This document shows, piece by piece, positions 8,148-15,535 of a stretch of 17,077 nt of DNA. The translations under genes and the position numbers were made by a program. This DNA comes from Pseudomonadota bacterium (lineage in GTDB: Bacteria; Pseudomonadota; Alphaproteobacteria; Acetobacterales; Acetobacteraceae), in NCBI GenBank assembly GCA_021808985.1, contig JAKBAQ010000031.1, positions 1 to 17,077 of the forward strand, in the 5' to 3' direction. Below the pieces are notes generated by a model that had not been told where the DNA came from, ran no database searches, and saw only the letters and a program-made list of their open reading frames with translations. Position 1 is the stretch's first letter, and each line of letters begins with the position of its first letter.

Positions 8148-8167
8148 ACCCCGGCGCGCGCCGGGGT
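8148..8167 (-). terminator. GC-rich perfect palindrome after the DUF934 gene
   Basis: ACCCCGGCGC followed directly by GCGCCGGGGT is a perfect 20-bp palindrome. It starts 11 bases past the DUF934 stop in the minus-strand direction. The sequence after it on that strand (GGTCATTCCTTTT) has only a modest T run. It is probably the end signal of the cysI-DUF934 transcript. Confidence 0.5.
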
Positions 8168-8178
8168 TGGGCAAGGGG

Positions 8179-8658
8179 TCAGGCCGCGAGGCCGCGATGC
8201 ATCAGGCGGTGCAGCAGCTGGCCGGGATGCGCCGGGTTTTCCGGCGCGGCGGCGGCGGGCAGGCGCCACTGGGCGGCGGGGTGTTCCGGCGAGGTGCTGA
8301 GCGTGGAGAAGCCGCAGCGCAGCAGGGCGACGAACTGGTCTGGAATGACATGGCCGACGGCGCGGATTTCATCCTTGAAGCCGTATTTCTGCCGCAGCGC
8401 GCGCGCGAGGGTGAAGCCCCGGCCATCGCGGAATTTGGGGAATTCGATGGCGATGAGGGCGAAGCTGCCGAGCCGGGCGGCAATGTCCTCAAGGGCGGCA
8501 TCAGGCGGCAGGCGCAAGCCGAGGGGTGATGGCAGGGGCGTGCCCGCCGGGGGCAGCTCCGCCAGGGGGATGATGGTGTAGGAAGCGGGCGCGGCGCCGG
8601 GTTCGCTGGCGGTCCAGCTGTCAGCGACTTCGCGGCCTTGCGCGTTAATGATTGCCAT
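8179..8658 (-). CDS. DUF934 protein, accessory gene of assimilatory sulfite reduction
   Basis: This 159-residue protein of the DUF934 family is encoded next to sulfite/sulfate assimilation genes in many proteobacteria and is often annotated as a putative oxidoreductase of sulfite reduction; its biochemical role is not known to me. Visible features are GLRLPPDAALEDIAARLG, then IAIEFPKFRDGRGFTLARAL, the best-conserved DUF934 stretch, QKYGFKDEIRAVGHVIPDQF and LLRCGF. The frame is open further upstream inside cysI, but ATG 8658 gives the normal length and N-terminus. This start overlaps the end of cysI by 14 bp, so the two are almost certainly cotranscribed and translationally coupled. No cysH follows within the window. 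Confidence 0.9.
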   Translation of the reverse strand: MAIINAQGREVADSWTASEPGAAPASYTIIPLAELPPAGTPLPSPLGLRLPPDAALEDIAARLGSFALIAIEFPKFRDGRGFTLARALRQKYGFKDEIRAVGHVIPDQFVALLRCGFSTLSTSPEHPAAQWRLPAAAAPENPAHPGQLLHRLMHRGLAA

Positions 8659-10648
8659 AGACGGCCTCCTTGAATGGCGCCAGGCCAAGCCGGCGGTAGG
8701 TCTCGATGAATGTTTCGCCCTCATCGCGATGGGCGATGTAGGCGTTGACGATTTTCTCCACCGTCTCGGGCACATGTTCGGTGGGGATGGCCGGGCCGAT
8801 GATGGTGCCGATGGCGGCTTTTTCATCCGAGGCGCCGCCCAGGGTGATCTGGTAGACTTCCGTGCCGCTTTTATCGACGCCGAGCAGGCCGATATGGCCG
8901 ACATGATGATGGCCGCAGGCATTGATGCAGCCGGAGATGTTGAGATCCAGGGGGCCGATGTCCTGCTGGCGCTGCGGGTCGGCGAAACGCTCGGCGATGC
9001 GCTGCGCGACCGGGATGGAGCGGGCGGTGGCGAGGGCGCAGTAATCCATGCCGGGGCAGGCTATGATGTCAGTCACCAGGCCGATATTGCCGGCGGCGAG
9101 GCCGATGGTGACAAGCTCGGACCAGAGGGCGTGCAGATCGGCCTTGCGGACATGCGGGAGGACCAGATTTTGCTGGTGCGTGGCGCGCAGCTCGCCGAAG
9201 GAGAAACGGTCGGCGAGGCTGGCGATCGTGTCCATCTCGTCGGCCTTGATGTCGCCCGGGATGCTGCCGGGGGTTTTGAGCGAAATGACCGCCGAGATGT
9301 AGCCGGGCTGGCGGTGCGGGTGGGTGTTGGTGCGGACCCAGGCGCGGAAGGCGCGGTCCTGATTCAGGGGGGTGGTGAATTCCGCCGGTGTGGCTGGCAG
9401 AGTTTCAAAAGAGGGGACGCCGAAGCGGGCGGCGACGGCGGCCACCACGTCCGACTCCAGGACGCAGTAATCAGCCGGAAGCGAGGCGAATTCATCCTCG
9501 ACCATTTTGATGAAATGTTCCGGCTTCATCTCACGGATGAGAATTTTGATGCGCGCTTTGTGGATATTGTCGCGCCGGCCGAGCGCGTTGTAGACGCGCA
9601 GGATGGCCTCGACGTAGCGGAGCAGGTCGCGCACCGGCAGCTCGTCGCGCAGCTTGACGGCGATGACCGGGATGCGACCGAGGCCGCCGCCGGCGAAGAT
9701 CTGGAACACCGGCGCGCCGGCGGCGTCGCGCCGCGCGAGGATGCCGATATCATGCACGCGCACGGCCGCGCGGTCTTGCGGGGAGCCGGTGATGGCGATT
9801 TTGAACTTGCGCGGGAGGTAGGTGAACTCCGGATGGTCGGTGGACCATTGGCGCAGGATTTCGGCGTAGACGCGCGGGTCGACGATTTCATCGGCGGCGG
9901 CGGCGGCGAATTCGTCGGTGGTGACGTTGCGCACGCAGTTGCCGCTGGTCTGGATGGCGTGGATGCCGGCCTCGGCCAGCAAGGCGAGGACGGCGGGGGC
10001 GTCTTCCAGCCGCAGCCAGTTGAACTGGATGTTCTGGCGGGTGGTGAAATGGCCGTAGCCACGATCATAATGGCGGGCGACATAGGCGAGCTGGCGCAGC
10101 TGCGCGGCGCTGAGGATGCCGTAAGGCAGGGCGACGCGCAGCATGTAGGCATGGAGCTGGAGGTAGAGGCCGTTCATCAGGCGCAGGGGCTTGAATTCGT
10201 CCTCGCTCAGCTCACCCGCGAGGCGGCGGGCCACCTGGTCGGCGAACTGGGCCGCACGGTCACGCAGGAACTGGCGGTCGTAATCGTCGTAGCGGTAGAT
10301 GCCGGCGAAGGGGGATGTCGAGGTCTCGGAGGGCAGCGGCGGCAGCGCGGCGCCGGTGGCGCCCCAGGTGCTCACCGGCAGATCTGGCCGCACGGAGGGG
10401 CCGGTGGCGCGGATTTGCTCGCGCTGGGCGGTGAGGACGGGCGTGCCGCCGGGGGCGAGGGTGATGGCGGCTTCGTGAACGTCCACCACGCTCTGCGGCT
10501 CCAGGGCGGCGGCTTGCAGGCCGAGCGCCAGGGCCTCGGCGTCAAGCGGGCCGGCGGCTTGGGCCTGCTCGCTCCAGCCACCGGCGGCGGTGCGCCAGAC
10601 GGTGCGGCCGTCACGCAGACGATTGGCGGAAATAATGCTTAAAGACAT
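8645..10648 (-). CDS. cysI: Sulfite reductase hemoprotein (CysI-type) with fused N-terminal DUF2849 domain
   Basis: This is a siroheme and [4Fe-4S] enzyme of the sulfite/nitrite reductase family that would reduce sulfite to sulfide for cysteine synthesis. The order of neighbours favours sulfite over nitrite. The 667-residue protein starts with about 90 residues resembling DUF2849 (LSIISANRLRDGRTVWRTA and so on), normally a separate small gene just upstream in Alphaproteobacteria. The reductase follows from about 113. It has YGHFTTRQNIQFNWL (198-212) and GNCVRNVT (236-243), then the cluster/siroheme cysteines C531-x5-C537 (ACPGMDYC) and C574-x3-C578 (SGCINACGHH). Start ATG 10648 has a weak Shine-Dalgarno; an in-frame GTG at 10660 is possible. 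A heptamer repeat with G-quadruplex potential lies in the leader. Confidence 0.93.
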   Translation of the reverse strand: MSLSIISANRLRDGRTVWRTAAGGWSEQAQAAGPLDAEALALGLQAAALEPQSVVDVHEAAITLAPGGTPVLTAQREQIRATGPSVRPDLPVSTWGATGAALPPLPSETSTSPFAGIYRYDDYDRQFLRDRAAQFADQVARRLAGELSEDEFKPLRLMNGLYLQLHAYMLRVALPYGILSAAQLRQLAYVARHYDRGYGHFTTRQNIQFNWLRLEDAPAVLALLAEAGIHAIQTSGNCVRNVTTDEFAAAAADEIVDPRVYAEILRQWSTDHPEFTYLPRKFKIAITGSPQDRAAVRVHDIGILARRDAAGAPVFQIFAGGGLGRIPVIAVKLRDELPVRDLLRYVEAILRVYNALGRRDNIHKARIKILIREMKPEHFIKMVEDEFASLPADYCVLESDVVAAVAARFGVPSFETLPATPAEFTTPLNQDRAFRAWVRTNTHPHRQPGYISAVISLKTPGSIPGDIKADEMDTIASLADRFSFGELRATHQQNLVLPHVRKADLHALWSELVTIGLAAGNIGLVTDIIACPGMDYCALATARSIPVAQRIAERFADPQRQQDIGPLDLNISGCINACGHHHVGHIGLLGVDKSGTEVYQITLGGASDEKAAIGTIIGPAIPTEHVPETVEKIVNAYIAHRDEGETFIETYRRLGLAPFKEAVYGNH

Positions 10649-10666
10649 ACTCAAATCCACTCGCTT

Positions 10667-10703
10667 CCCAAAACCCAAAACCCAGAACCCAAAACCCAAA
10701 ACC
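10667..10703 (-). repeat. Five-copy heptamer (GGGTTTT-like) with G-quadruplex potential in the cysI leader
   Basis: On the plus strand the units are CCCAAAA, CCCAAAA, CCCAGAA, CCCAAAA and CCCAAAA, then CC. The coding (minus) strand therefore carries five GGG tracts separated by four bases each, about 19 bases upstream of the cysI ATG. This meets the usual G3-N1-7 quadruplex pattern and would be in the mRNA if the promoter lies upstream. Confidence 0.85.
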
Positions 10704-11003
10704 GTGACGCGCGGGGGCGCGAAGCTGAAATAGGGTATGGGCGCGCAGATTGAAACCCGGCTGGCGCGGCGCGCGGCGCCTGGAACCGGCCCCCGCGCGG
10801 CATGGCTGGGAGGGGGGAAAAGGGCGTGTCGAGGTTCTCTCTCCCCTGGGGAAGATGCGGGAAATTTGCTCCCAATATCAGGGAGCGGGGGGCAAAACTC
10901 TTCCAACGGGGCGGCGCGGGGGGCTTGGCTGTTATGCCGCAAAATATAAAAAATATTTTTTTGAAAGGCTGAAAAATGCCGCCGCCGGAGAGAAAATTGG
11001 CGA
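10704..11003. other. Intergenic region between cyoD and cysI, no gene recognised
   Basis: The full gap runs from 10649 to 11058. This part holds G/C-rich, low-complexity sequence (for example GGGAGGGGGGAAAAGGG near 10808), a small hairpin GCTCCC-7-GGGAGC (10868-10886), and an A+T block with AAATATAAAAAATATTTTTTT near 10940-10962. Open frames here have the composition of chance frames. The cysI promoter should lie here, but no convincing hexamer pair was found. Confidence 0.5.
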
Positions 11004-11038
11004 AAAAACCGCCGCCTGGGGGACAGGCGGCGGTTTTT
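11004..11038 (-). terminator. Rho-independent terminator of the cyo operon
   Basis: AAAAACCGCCGCCTG and CAGGCGGCGGTTTTT form a perfect 15-bp inverted repeat with a five-base loop. In the minus direction the stem is followed by six T residues. It begins 20 bases after the cyoD stop codon. A run of five T on the other strand could also stop plus-strand transcripts. Confidence 0.93.
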
Positions 11039-11058
11039 GGCGGGGGCGCGGGGCGCGG

Positions 11059-11433
11059 TTATTGCAGCAGGGTGGGCTGGCCGCTCATGACCATGCCGTC
11101 CATCGGCATGGTGCGCGCGTAGAGCGAGGAGAAGGCCCAGACGGTCATCCCGATGGTGATGATGAAGAGCGGGACGGCGAGGAAGAGGGCGATGCCCTTC
11201 CAGATTTGCGCCTGCGAGACGTTGAGCCCGAAGAAAAGGACGAGCTGGGAGACCAGCGCCGCCAGCGAAAGACCCGCCGCCATGGTCACGAACTCAACGA
11301 ACGGGAGTTTCTGGGTGGAGGCGTAGTAGGCGCCGCCCATGAGGGCCGCCGAGGCGAGGAAGGCGGCGATGTAGCGGCCGGTCGTGCCTTGCTGGACCTC
11401 CGGATGCTCCAGGGGGTTGTAATGGCTGGACAT
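11059..11433 (-). CDS. cyoD: Cytochrome bo3-type quinol oxidase subunit IV CyoD
   Basis: This is the smallest subunit of the heme-copper quinol oxidase, an inner-membrane protein that helps assembly and stability of the CuB site in E. coli. Its 124 residues contain three predicted membrane helices at about 20-38, 46-69 and 78-103, and the family stretch LPFVEFVTMAAGLSLAALVSQLVLFF. The C-terminal tail, rich in methionine (TMPMDGMVM), is slightly longer than that of E. coli CyoD (109 residues). The ATG overlaps the cyoC stop as TAATG, a single shared base that implies coupled translation. It is the last gene before the operon terminator; no cyoE (heme O synthase) follows here, unlike the E. coli operon. 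Confidence 0.95.
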   Translation of the reverse strand: MSSHYNPLEHPEVQQGTTGRYIAAFLASAALMGGAYYASTQKLPFVEFVTMAAGLSLAALVSQLVLFFGLNVSQAQIWKGIALFLAVPLFIITIGMTVWAFSSLYARTMPMDGMVMSGQPTLLQ

Positions 11434-12059
11434 TAGCGGGAACCTCCGAGCAGATAGACGTAAAAATAGACGCAGACCCACATGGTGGCCTGGAACTGCC
11501 AGAACAGGCGCAGGTTGAGCAGGCGGCCCACCACGTCCTTGGTGAAGCCGAGGACGCTGACCTGCACCAGCATCACCAGCATCCACAGGATGCCGAAAAC
11601 CATGTGCAGGCCGTGGGTGAGCAGAAGAGTGAAGAAGACGGACAGGAAGGCGCTGCGGGTGGGGCCGTCGCCCTGGGCGGCGAGGGCCAAGAGGTCGCTG
11701 CCGCTGATGTAGAGGAAGGCGGCGCCGAGCAGCAGGGCGGCGATGATGCCAAGCCGCACGCCGGCCTGGTTGCCGGTTTTGAGCGACACGGTGCCCAGGC
11801 TGTAGGCCAGGACGCTGGCGAGGATGATGAAGGTTTGCAACAGCCCGTGCGGGGCGTTGATGACCTGGGCGGTGAGCGGGCCGCCGGCGGCGTTTACTGG
11901 ATTGTCAAGCACCGCGTAGGAGGCGAACACGCCGCAGAAGAGCAGCGCGTCGCCGATGAGGTAGAGCCAGAACCCGTAGGTGCGGGCTGAGATGGGGTCG
12001 TGCTCGTCAGCGGAGGGATTCCACAGGACGGCCGACGCGGCTGGAATGTTGCTTGCCAT
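11433..12059 (-). CDS. cyoC: Cytochrome bo3-type quinol oxidase subunit III CyoC
   Basis: This is subunit III of the quinol oxidase, an inner-membrane protein that supports the proton-pumping core without carrying redox centres. The 208-residue sequence has five likely membrane helices at about 28-50, 70-92, 101-121, 138-168 and 185-204, the number found in E. coli CyoC. Typical stretches are TYGFWLYLIGDALLFCGVFA, NAPHGLLQTFIILASVLAYS and LTHGLHMVFGILWM. The ATG overlaps the cyoB stop by one base (TAATG), and the gene ends in the same way on the cyoD start, so cyoB, cyoC and cyoD are read as a tightly coupled set. Confidence 0.97.
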   Translation of the reverse strand: MASNIPAASAVLWNPSADEHDPISARTYGFWLYLIGDALLFCGVFASYAVLDNPVNAAGGPLTAQVINAPHGLLQTFIILASVLAYSLGTVSLKTGNQAGVRLGIIAALLLGAAFLYISGSDLLALAAQGDGPTRSAFLSVFFTLLLTHGLHMVFGILWMLVMLVQVSVLGFTKDVVGRLLNLRLFWQFQATMWVCVYFYVYLLGGSR

Positions 12060-14122
12060 TAATGTGCCTCCACTTGGACGAGGGCCGGACGCTTGGGTTG
12101 CTCGGCGACGATGCTCGCCAGCGCGATCCGGTTTTCCATGCGCGCGATGTCTTCCGCGCTCAGGATGTAGCCTTCGTTTTTGTCAAACGAGCGGATGATG
12201 ACCACGACGATGATGGCCAGCAGCGAGGCGAGGGAGAGCCACCAGATGCGCCAGGTCATCGCGAAGCCGAAGATGGTGGCCAGGGCGCCGAGGATGACCG
12301 GGACGGCGGTGTTGTTGGGCAGGTGGATGGGCACGTACTGCGTGGGCTGCACGCCCTCCAGCCCCTTGGCCTTGCGCCAGGCCAGCTCGTCGCGCGCGTT
12401 GATCTGCGGCGTGACGGCGAAGTTGTAGAACGGCACGGGAGTATGGGTGAGCCATTCCAGCGTGCGGCCGGTGCCCCAGGAATCCGCCGCGGCGGGGATT
12501 TGGTCACGCAGGGAGACGTAGAGCATTTTGCCGAAGTAGAAGAGCGAGACGAAATACATGCCGATGCCCCCTTCCGACACCCACAACAGCGGCTTGAGGG
12601 CCGGGTTGTAGATGTAGTCCAGACGGCGGGTGACACCTGCGAAGCCGAGGTAGAACAGCGGGACGAACACCAGCAGGCTGGCGATGACGAAGGTCCAGAA
12701 ATACATCTGGCCGTTCTTTTCATCGAGCTTGAAGCCGAACACCTTGGGCCACCAGTAGGTGACGCCGGCGAACAGCGCGGCGCCGATGACCAGCACCATG
12801 CAGTGGAAGTGAGCGACCACGAAGAGGCTGTTATGGACTGTGTAGTCAAACACGGAGGCGGAGAGCATCATGCCGGTCAGGCCGCCGATGAGCAGCAGCA
12901 CGAGGCCGATGAGCGCCCAGAGCATCGGGGTGGCGTAGGTGATGCGGCCGCGATACATGGTGAACAGCCAGTTGAAGGCCTTAACGCCGGTGGGGATGCC
13001 GACCAGCATGGTCGCGGCGCTGAAATAGCCGTTAAGCGCCGGGCCCATGCCCATGGTGAAGAAATGGTGCGCCCAGACGACCCAGCCGATGCCGCCGATG
13101 GAAAAGGAGGCGGCGACCATGGTGGGGTAGCCGAACAGCGCCTTGTTGGAGAAGGTTGGCACGATTTCGGAGAACAGGCCGAAGGCGGGGAGCATGAGGA
13201 AGTAGACCTCGGGGTGGCCCCAGATCCAGAACAGGTTGACGTAGAGCATGAAGTTGCCGCCATAGCCGGCGGTGAAGAAATGGGTGCCGCAGTAACGGTC
13301 AATGCCCAGCATGGTGAGCGCGACGGTGACCACGGGGAAGATGCTGAGGCCGATGATGTTGGTGGTGAGCGAGGACCAGCAATAAACCGGCATGCGGAAC
13401 CAGCTCATGCCGGGGGCGCGCATTTTGACGATCGTCGCGATCATGTTGATGGCGTTGAAGGTGGTGCCGAGGCTGGAGAGCTGGAAGGCCCACATCCAAT
13501 AGTCAACGCCGACGCCGGGGTTGGTGGGCATCTCGGAGAAGGGCATGAGGCCGACCCAGGTGGCGTTTGAGAACTCGCCGACGAACAGCGAGATCATGCA
13601 TAATGCGGCGCCGGAGACGGTGAGCCAGAGGCTGGTGGCGTTGAGGTAGGGGAAGGCCATGTCACGCGCGCCGATTTGCAGCGGCACGATGAGGTTGCCC
13701 AGGCCCGCGACCAGGGGGGTTGCCGCGAAGAACAGCATGAGGGTGCCGTGGGCGGTGTAGATCTGGTCAAAATGGTAGGGTGGCAGATAGCCGTGCTGCG
13801 CGCCCAGATAGCCGGGGGAGTTGGGGCCGTCGGCCAGGAGCTGCTGGGTGCGCATCATCGCGCCGTCAATGAAGCCGCGGAAGAGCATGACGAGGCCGAG
13901 GATGATGTACATCACGCCGATTTTCTTGTGATCGACGCTGGTCAGCCATTCACGCCAGATATAGCCCACCTTGCCGTAACGCAGCGCGGCGCCGACGATG
14001 ACGATGCCGAGCACCACCACGACCGCGAAAGTGGAGACGAGGATTGGGTTGCTGTACGGGATCGCCGCGAGCGATAAACGCCCGAGCAGAGGCGACCAGG
14101 GACCGTCTAATGCTACTTGCAC
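12059..14122 (-). CDS. cyoB: Cytochrome bo3-type quinol oxidase subunit I CyoB
   Basis: CyoB is the catalytic subunit. It oxidises quinol, reduces oxygen to water at the heme-CuB site and pumps protons across the inner membrane. The 687 residues retain every key position, shifted by 19 from my recollection of E. coli numbering: H125 and H440 for the low-spin heme, H438 for the high-spin heme, and H303, H352 and H353 for CuB. Y307 (of the His-Tyr link) is in WGHPEVYF. Proton-path residues D154 (IGARDMAFP), E305 and K381 (PTGVKAFNW) are present. Quinone-site equivalents R82, D86, H117 and Q120 are also present, with an eight-residue insertion in the loop between D86 and H117. Heme O or heme A use cannot be told from sequence; acetic acid bacteria also have a related ba3 oxidase. 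Confidence 0.98.
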   Translation of the reverse strand: MQVALDGPWSPLLGRLSLAAIPYSNPILVSTFAVVVVLGIVIVGAALRYGKVGYIWREWLTSVDHKKIGVMYIILGLVMLFRGFIDGAMMRTQQLLADGPNSPGYLGAQHGYLPPYHFDQIYTAHGTLMLFFAATPLVAGLGNLIVPLQIGARDMAFPYLNATSLWLTVSGAALCMISLFVGEFSNATWVGLMPFSEMPTNPGVGVDYWMWAFQLSSLGTTFNAINMIATIVKMRAPGMSWFRMPVYCWSSLTTNIIGLSIFPVVTVALTMLGIDRYCGTHFFTAGYGGNFMLYVNLFWIWGHPEVYFLMLPAFGLFSEIVPTFSNKALFGYPTMVAASFSIGGIGWVVWAHHFFTMGMGPALNGYFSAATMLVGIPTGVKAFNWLFTMYRGRITYATPMLWALIGLVLLLIGGLTGMMLSASVFDYTVHNSLFVVAHFHCMVLVIGAALFAGVTYWWPKVFGFKLDEKNGQMYFWTFVIASLLVFVPLFYLGFAGVTRRLDYIYNPALKPLLWVSEGGIGMYFVSLFYFGKMLYVSLRDQIPAAADSWGTGRTLEWLTHTPVPFYNFAVTPQINARDELAWRKAKGLEGVQPTQYVPIHLPNNTAVPVILGALATIFGFAMTWRIWWLSLASLLAIIVVVIIRSFDKNEGYILSAEDIARMENRIALASIVAEQPKRPALVQVEAH

Positions 14123-14137
14123 GATTGAAACCTTTCC

Positions 14138-15106
14138 TTATTGCGGGCTGGCGGGGGCTTGGGCGCCCTGCGCGGAATTGTCGGACACGCGCTTGGTGAA
14201 TGAGTCGGGCACGGGGTAGACCACGCCCTGCATGGCCGCCGTGATGACCTCGTTGAAGAGGTTTTTATCCGGCGCCGAGAAATAGGCGGGTTTGGCGCCG
14301 ACATTCACGGTGGGTTGCGCGATTTTCTGGAAGGCGGCGTAGGTGAGCTGGCTGGGGCTGGATTGCAGGCTCTGCACCCAGCCATCAAAGGCGGCCTGGG
14401 GGACGACGCGGGTGGAGAACTGCATCCAGGAGAAGCCGGCGCCTGAGAAATCAGTCGAGAAGCCGGTATAGGTGGCGGGGTGGTTCAGCTCGAAGGCGTC
14501 CTTGGATTCCATCGCGGGCATGGCGTCAACCATCGGCACCACCTGGGGGATGTAGAAGCCGTTCATGTTGCTGGTAGAGGTCATCTGCAGGTGGATGATG
14601 CGGCCGGCGGGGACCACCAGATCGTCGATCGTGGCGACGCCTTGATCGGGGTAGATGAACACCCATTGCCAGTCAGTCGCGATGACCTGGACGTTGATGG
14701 GCGGCTGCGAGGCGCCGGGGGCGTTGGCGAGAATGCCGGGCGCCCAGGGATTGACCGCGTAGACGCCCTTGATGGTGAGGTAGCAGAGGAAGGCGACGAT
14801 GGCCAAGGGAACGCCCCAGGCCAGCAGCTCAATGGACAGGGAGAAGTGCCAGTCCGGCGTGTATTTGGCGTTGCGCGAATGGTGGTAGCGCAAGGGGAAG
14901 ATGATGGTCATCAACAGGGTCGGCACGATGATGATCAGCATCGTGATGACGAGGATGAGGGTGTAGTGCATCTCCGCCCTGGCGACGAGGCCGACCGGGT
15001 GGAAAAGGCGAAGGTCCGCCGTGGTGCAGCCCGGCAGCAGCAGGGCCGGCAGGATGAGGAAGAGTTTTGACGGCAGAGAGGCTCTGCGCTGCTTTGGCGG
15101 GTTCAT
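14138..15106 (-). CDS. cyoA: Cytochrome bo3-type quinol oxidase subunit II CyoA (lipoprotein)
   Basis: This is subunit II, held in the inner membrane with a periplasmic cupredoxin-like domain. The 322-residue product has a basic N-terminus and a lipobox ending in LPGC, so C27 should be lipid-modified. Two membrane helices lie at about 47-70 and 86-108. The periplasmic part contains VQVIATDWQWVFIYP, STSNMNGFYIPQ and SGAGFSWMQFSTRV. The cysteines and histidines of a CuA centre are absent, which marks it as a quinol rather than cytochrome c oxidase. Its own ribosome-binding site is weak (CCGGAA), and its ATG overlaps the stop codon of an upstream leader ORF. It is 15 bp from cyoB. Confidence 0.97.
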   Translation of the reverse strand: MNPPKQRRASLPSKLFLILPALLLPGCTTADLRLFHPVGLVARAEMHYTLILVITMLIIIVPTLLMTIIFPLRYHHSRNAKYTPDWHFSLSIELLAWGVPLAIVAFLCYLTIKGVYAVNPWAPGILANAPGASQPPINVQVIATDWQWVFIYPDQGVATIDDLVVPAGRIIHLQMTSTSNMNGFYIPQVVPMVDAMPAMESKDAFELNHPATYTGFSTDFSGAGFSWMQFSTRVVPQAAFDGWVQSLQSSPSQLTYAAFQKIAQPTVNVGAKPAYFSAPDKNLFNEVITAAMQGVVYPVPDSFTKRVSDNSAQGAQAPASPQ

Positions 15107-15207
15107 TTCCGGTCTATCCAGGTCAGTGTGGGTTGGGAGCGGCTGGGGTGTTGCGCGAGGGGACGAAGGCGGCGCGCGCCTATGACATCCGAAATGAACG
15201 CGGACAT
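15103..15207 (-). CDS. Putative 34-residue leader ORF translationally coupled to cyoA
   Basis: I do not recognise this small product. It starts MSAFISDVIGARRLRPLAQH and ends WIDRK, is basic, and has no membrane segment or metal motif. Evidence that it is translated is positional. GGAGGAG stands seven bases before its ATG, a much better ribosome-binding site than that of cyoA, and its TGA overlaps the cyoA start as ATGA. A ribosome finishing this ORF would be placed to start cyoA. It may be a regulatory or simply a translation-priming leader. It could also be chance, since it has only 35 codons. Confidence 0.55.
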   Translation of the reverse strand: MSAFISDVIGARRLRPLAQHPSRSQPTLTWIDRK

Positions 15208-15535
15208 GGGCAATCTCCTCCCGGCCTGATGTGGTAACTTAACACAACGTAATAATGGAAACCGCCATCGCTGAACAGGCTGGTTTTTCAGTTTTTTAGG
15301 GCGGGCGGAAAATTTTTAAAATGAATACAATGTGAAATGTTTTTTTCGTGATAATTGTGATTGTTGTGATTATTTTTTGTGATGTTGATTTGTATGTTTT
15401 GTAAAATATATATGTTTTCAATATATTATGTTTGATTTTTTTGGTTTGATTTAGTTTTTATTTTTTAACGAATATGTTTTTATTTCATAACTATTTTTTA
15501 TTTCTTATTAGAAATATTTGTTGTGAAAAGGGCAT
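15208..15535. other. Very A+T-rich upstream region of the cyo operon
   Basis: No gene is recognised. By direct count 15361-15540 contains 33 G or C in 180 bases (about 18%), with only six C on the plus strand, so a cyo leader transcribed from here would be A-rich and G-poor. GTGAT occurs four times (starting at 15348, 15357, 15366 and 15379), the first three at nine-base intervals. A weak minus-strand promoter candidate, TGTTCA-17-TATTAC, lies at 15249-15277. The region probably holds cyo control signals. Confidence 0.5.

Noticed and set aside
8648..10642. 664-codon open frame on the plus strand opposite cysI
   Set aside because: It is antisense to a clearly conserved enzyme. The product is rich in G, A, D and E with no recognisable domain, which is the usual mirror of GC-rich codon bias.
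10750..11436. 228-codon plus-strand frame between cysI and cyoD
   Set aside because: It crosses the strong terminator at 11004-11038 and then overlaps cyoD antisense. No domain is visible.
12053..13570. 505-codon open frame on the plus strand opposite cyoB
   Set aside because: It is antisense to CyoB, which has all its catalytic residues. The composition is dominated by H, E, D and G with no domain.
15259..15290. Possible plus-strand terminator (AAACCGCC, loop, GGCTGGTTT, T runs)
   Set aside because: The stem needs a bulge, and no plus-strand gene upstream would use it; chance in T-rich sequence is the simpler explanation.
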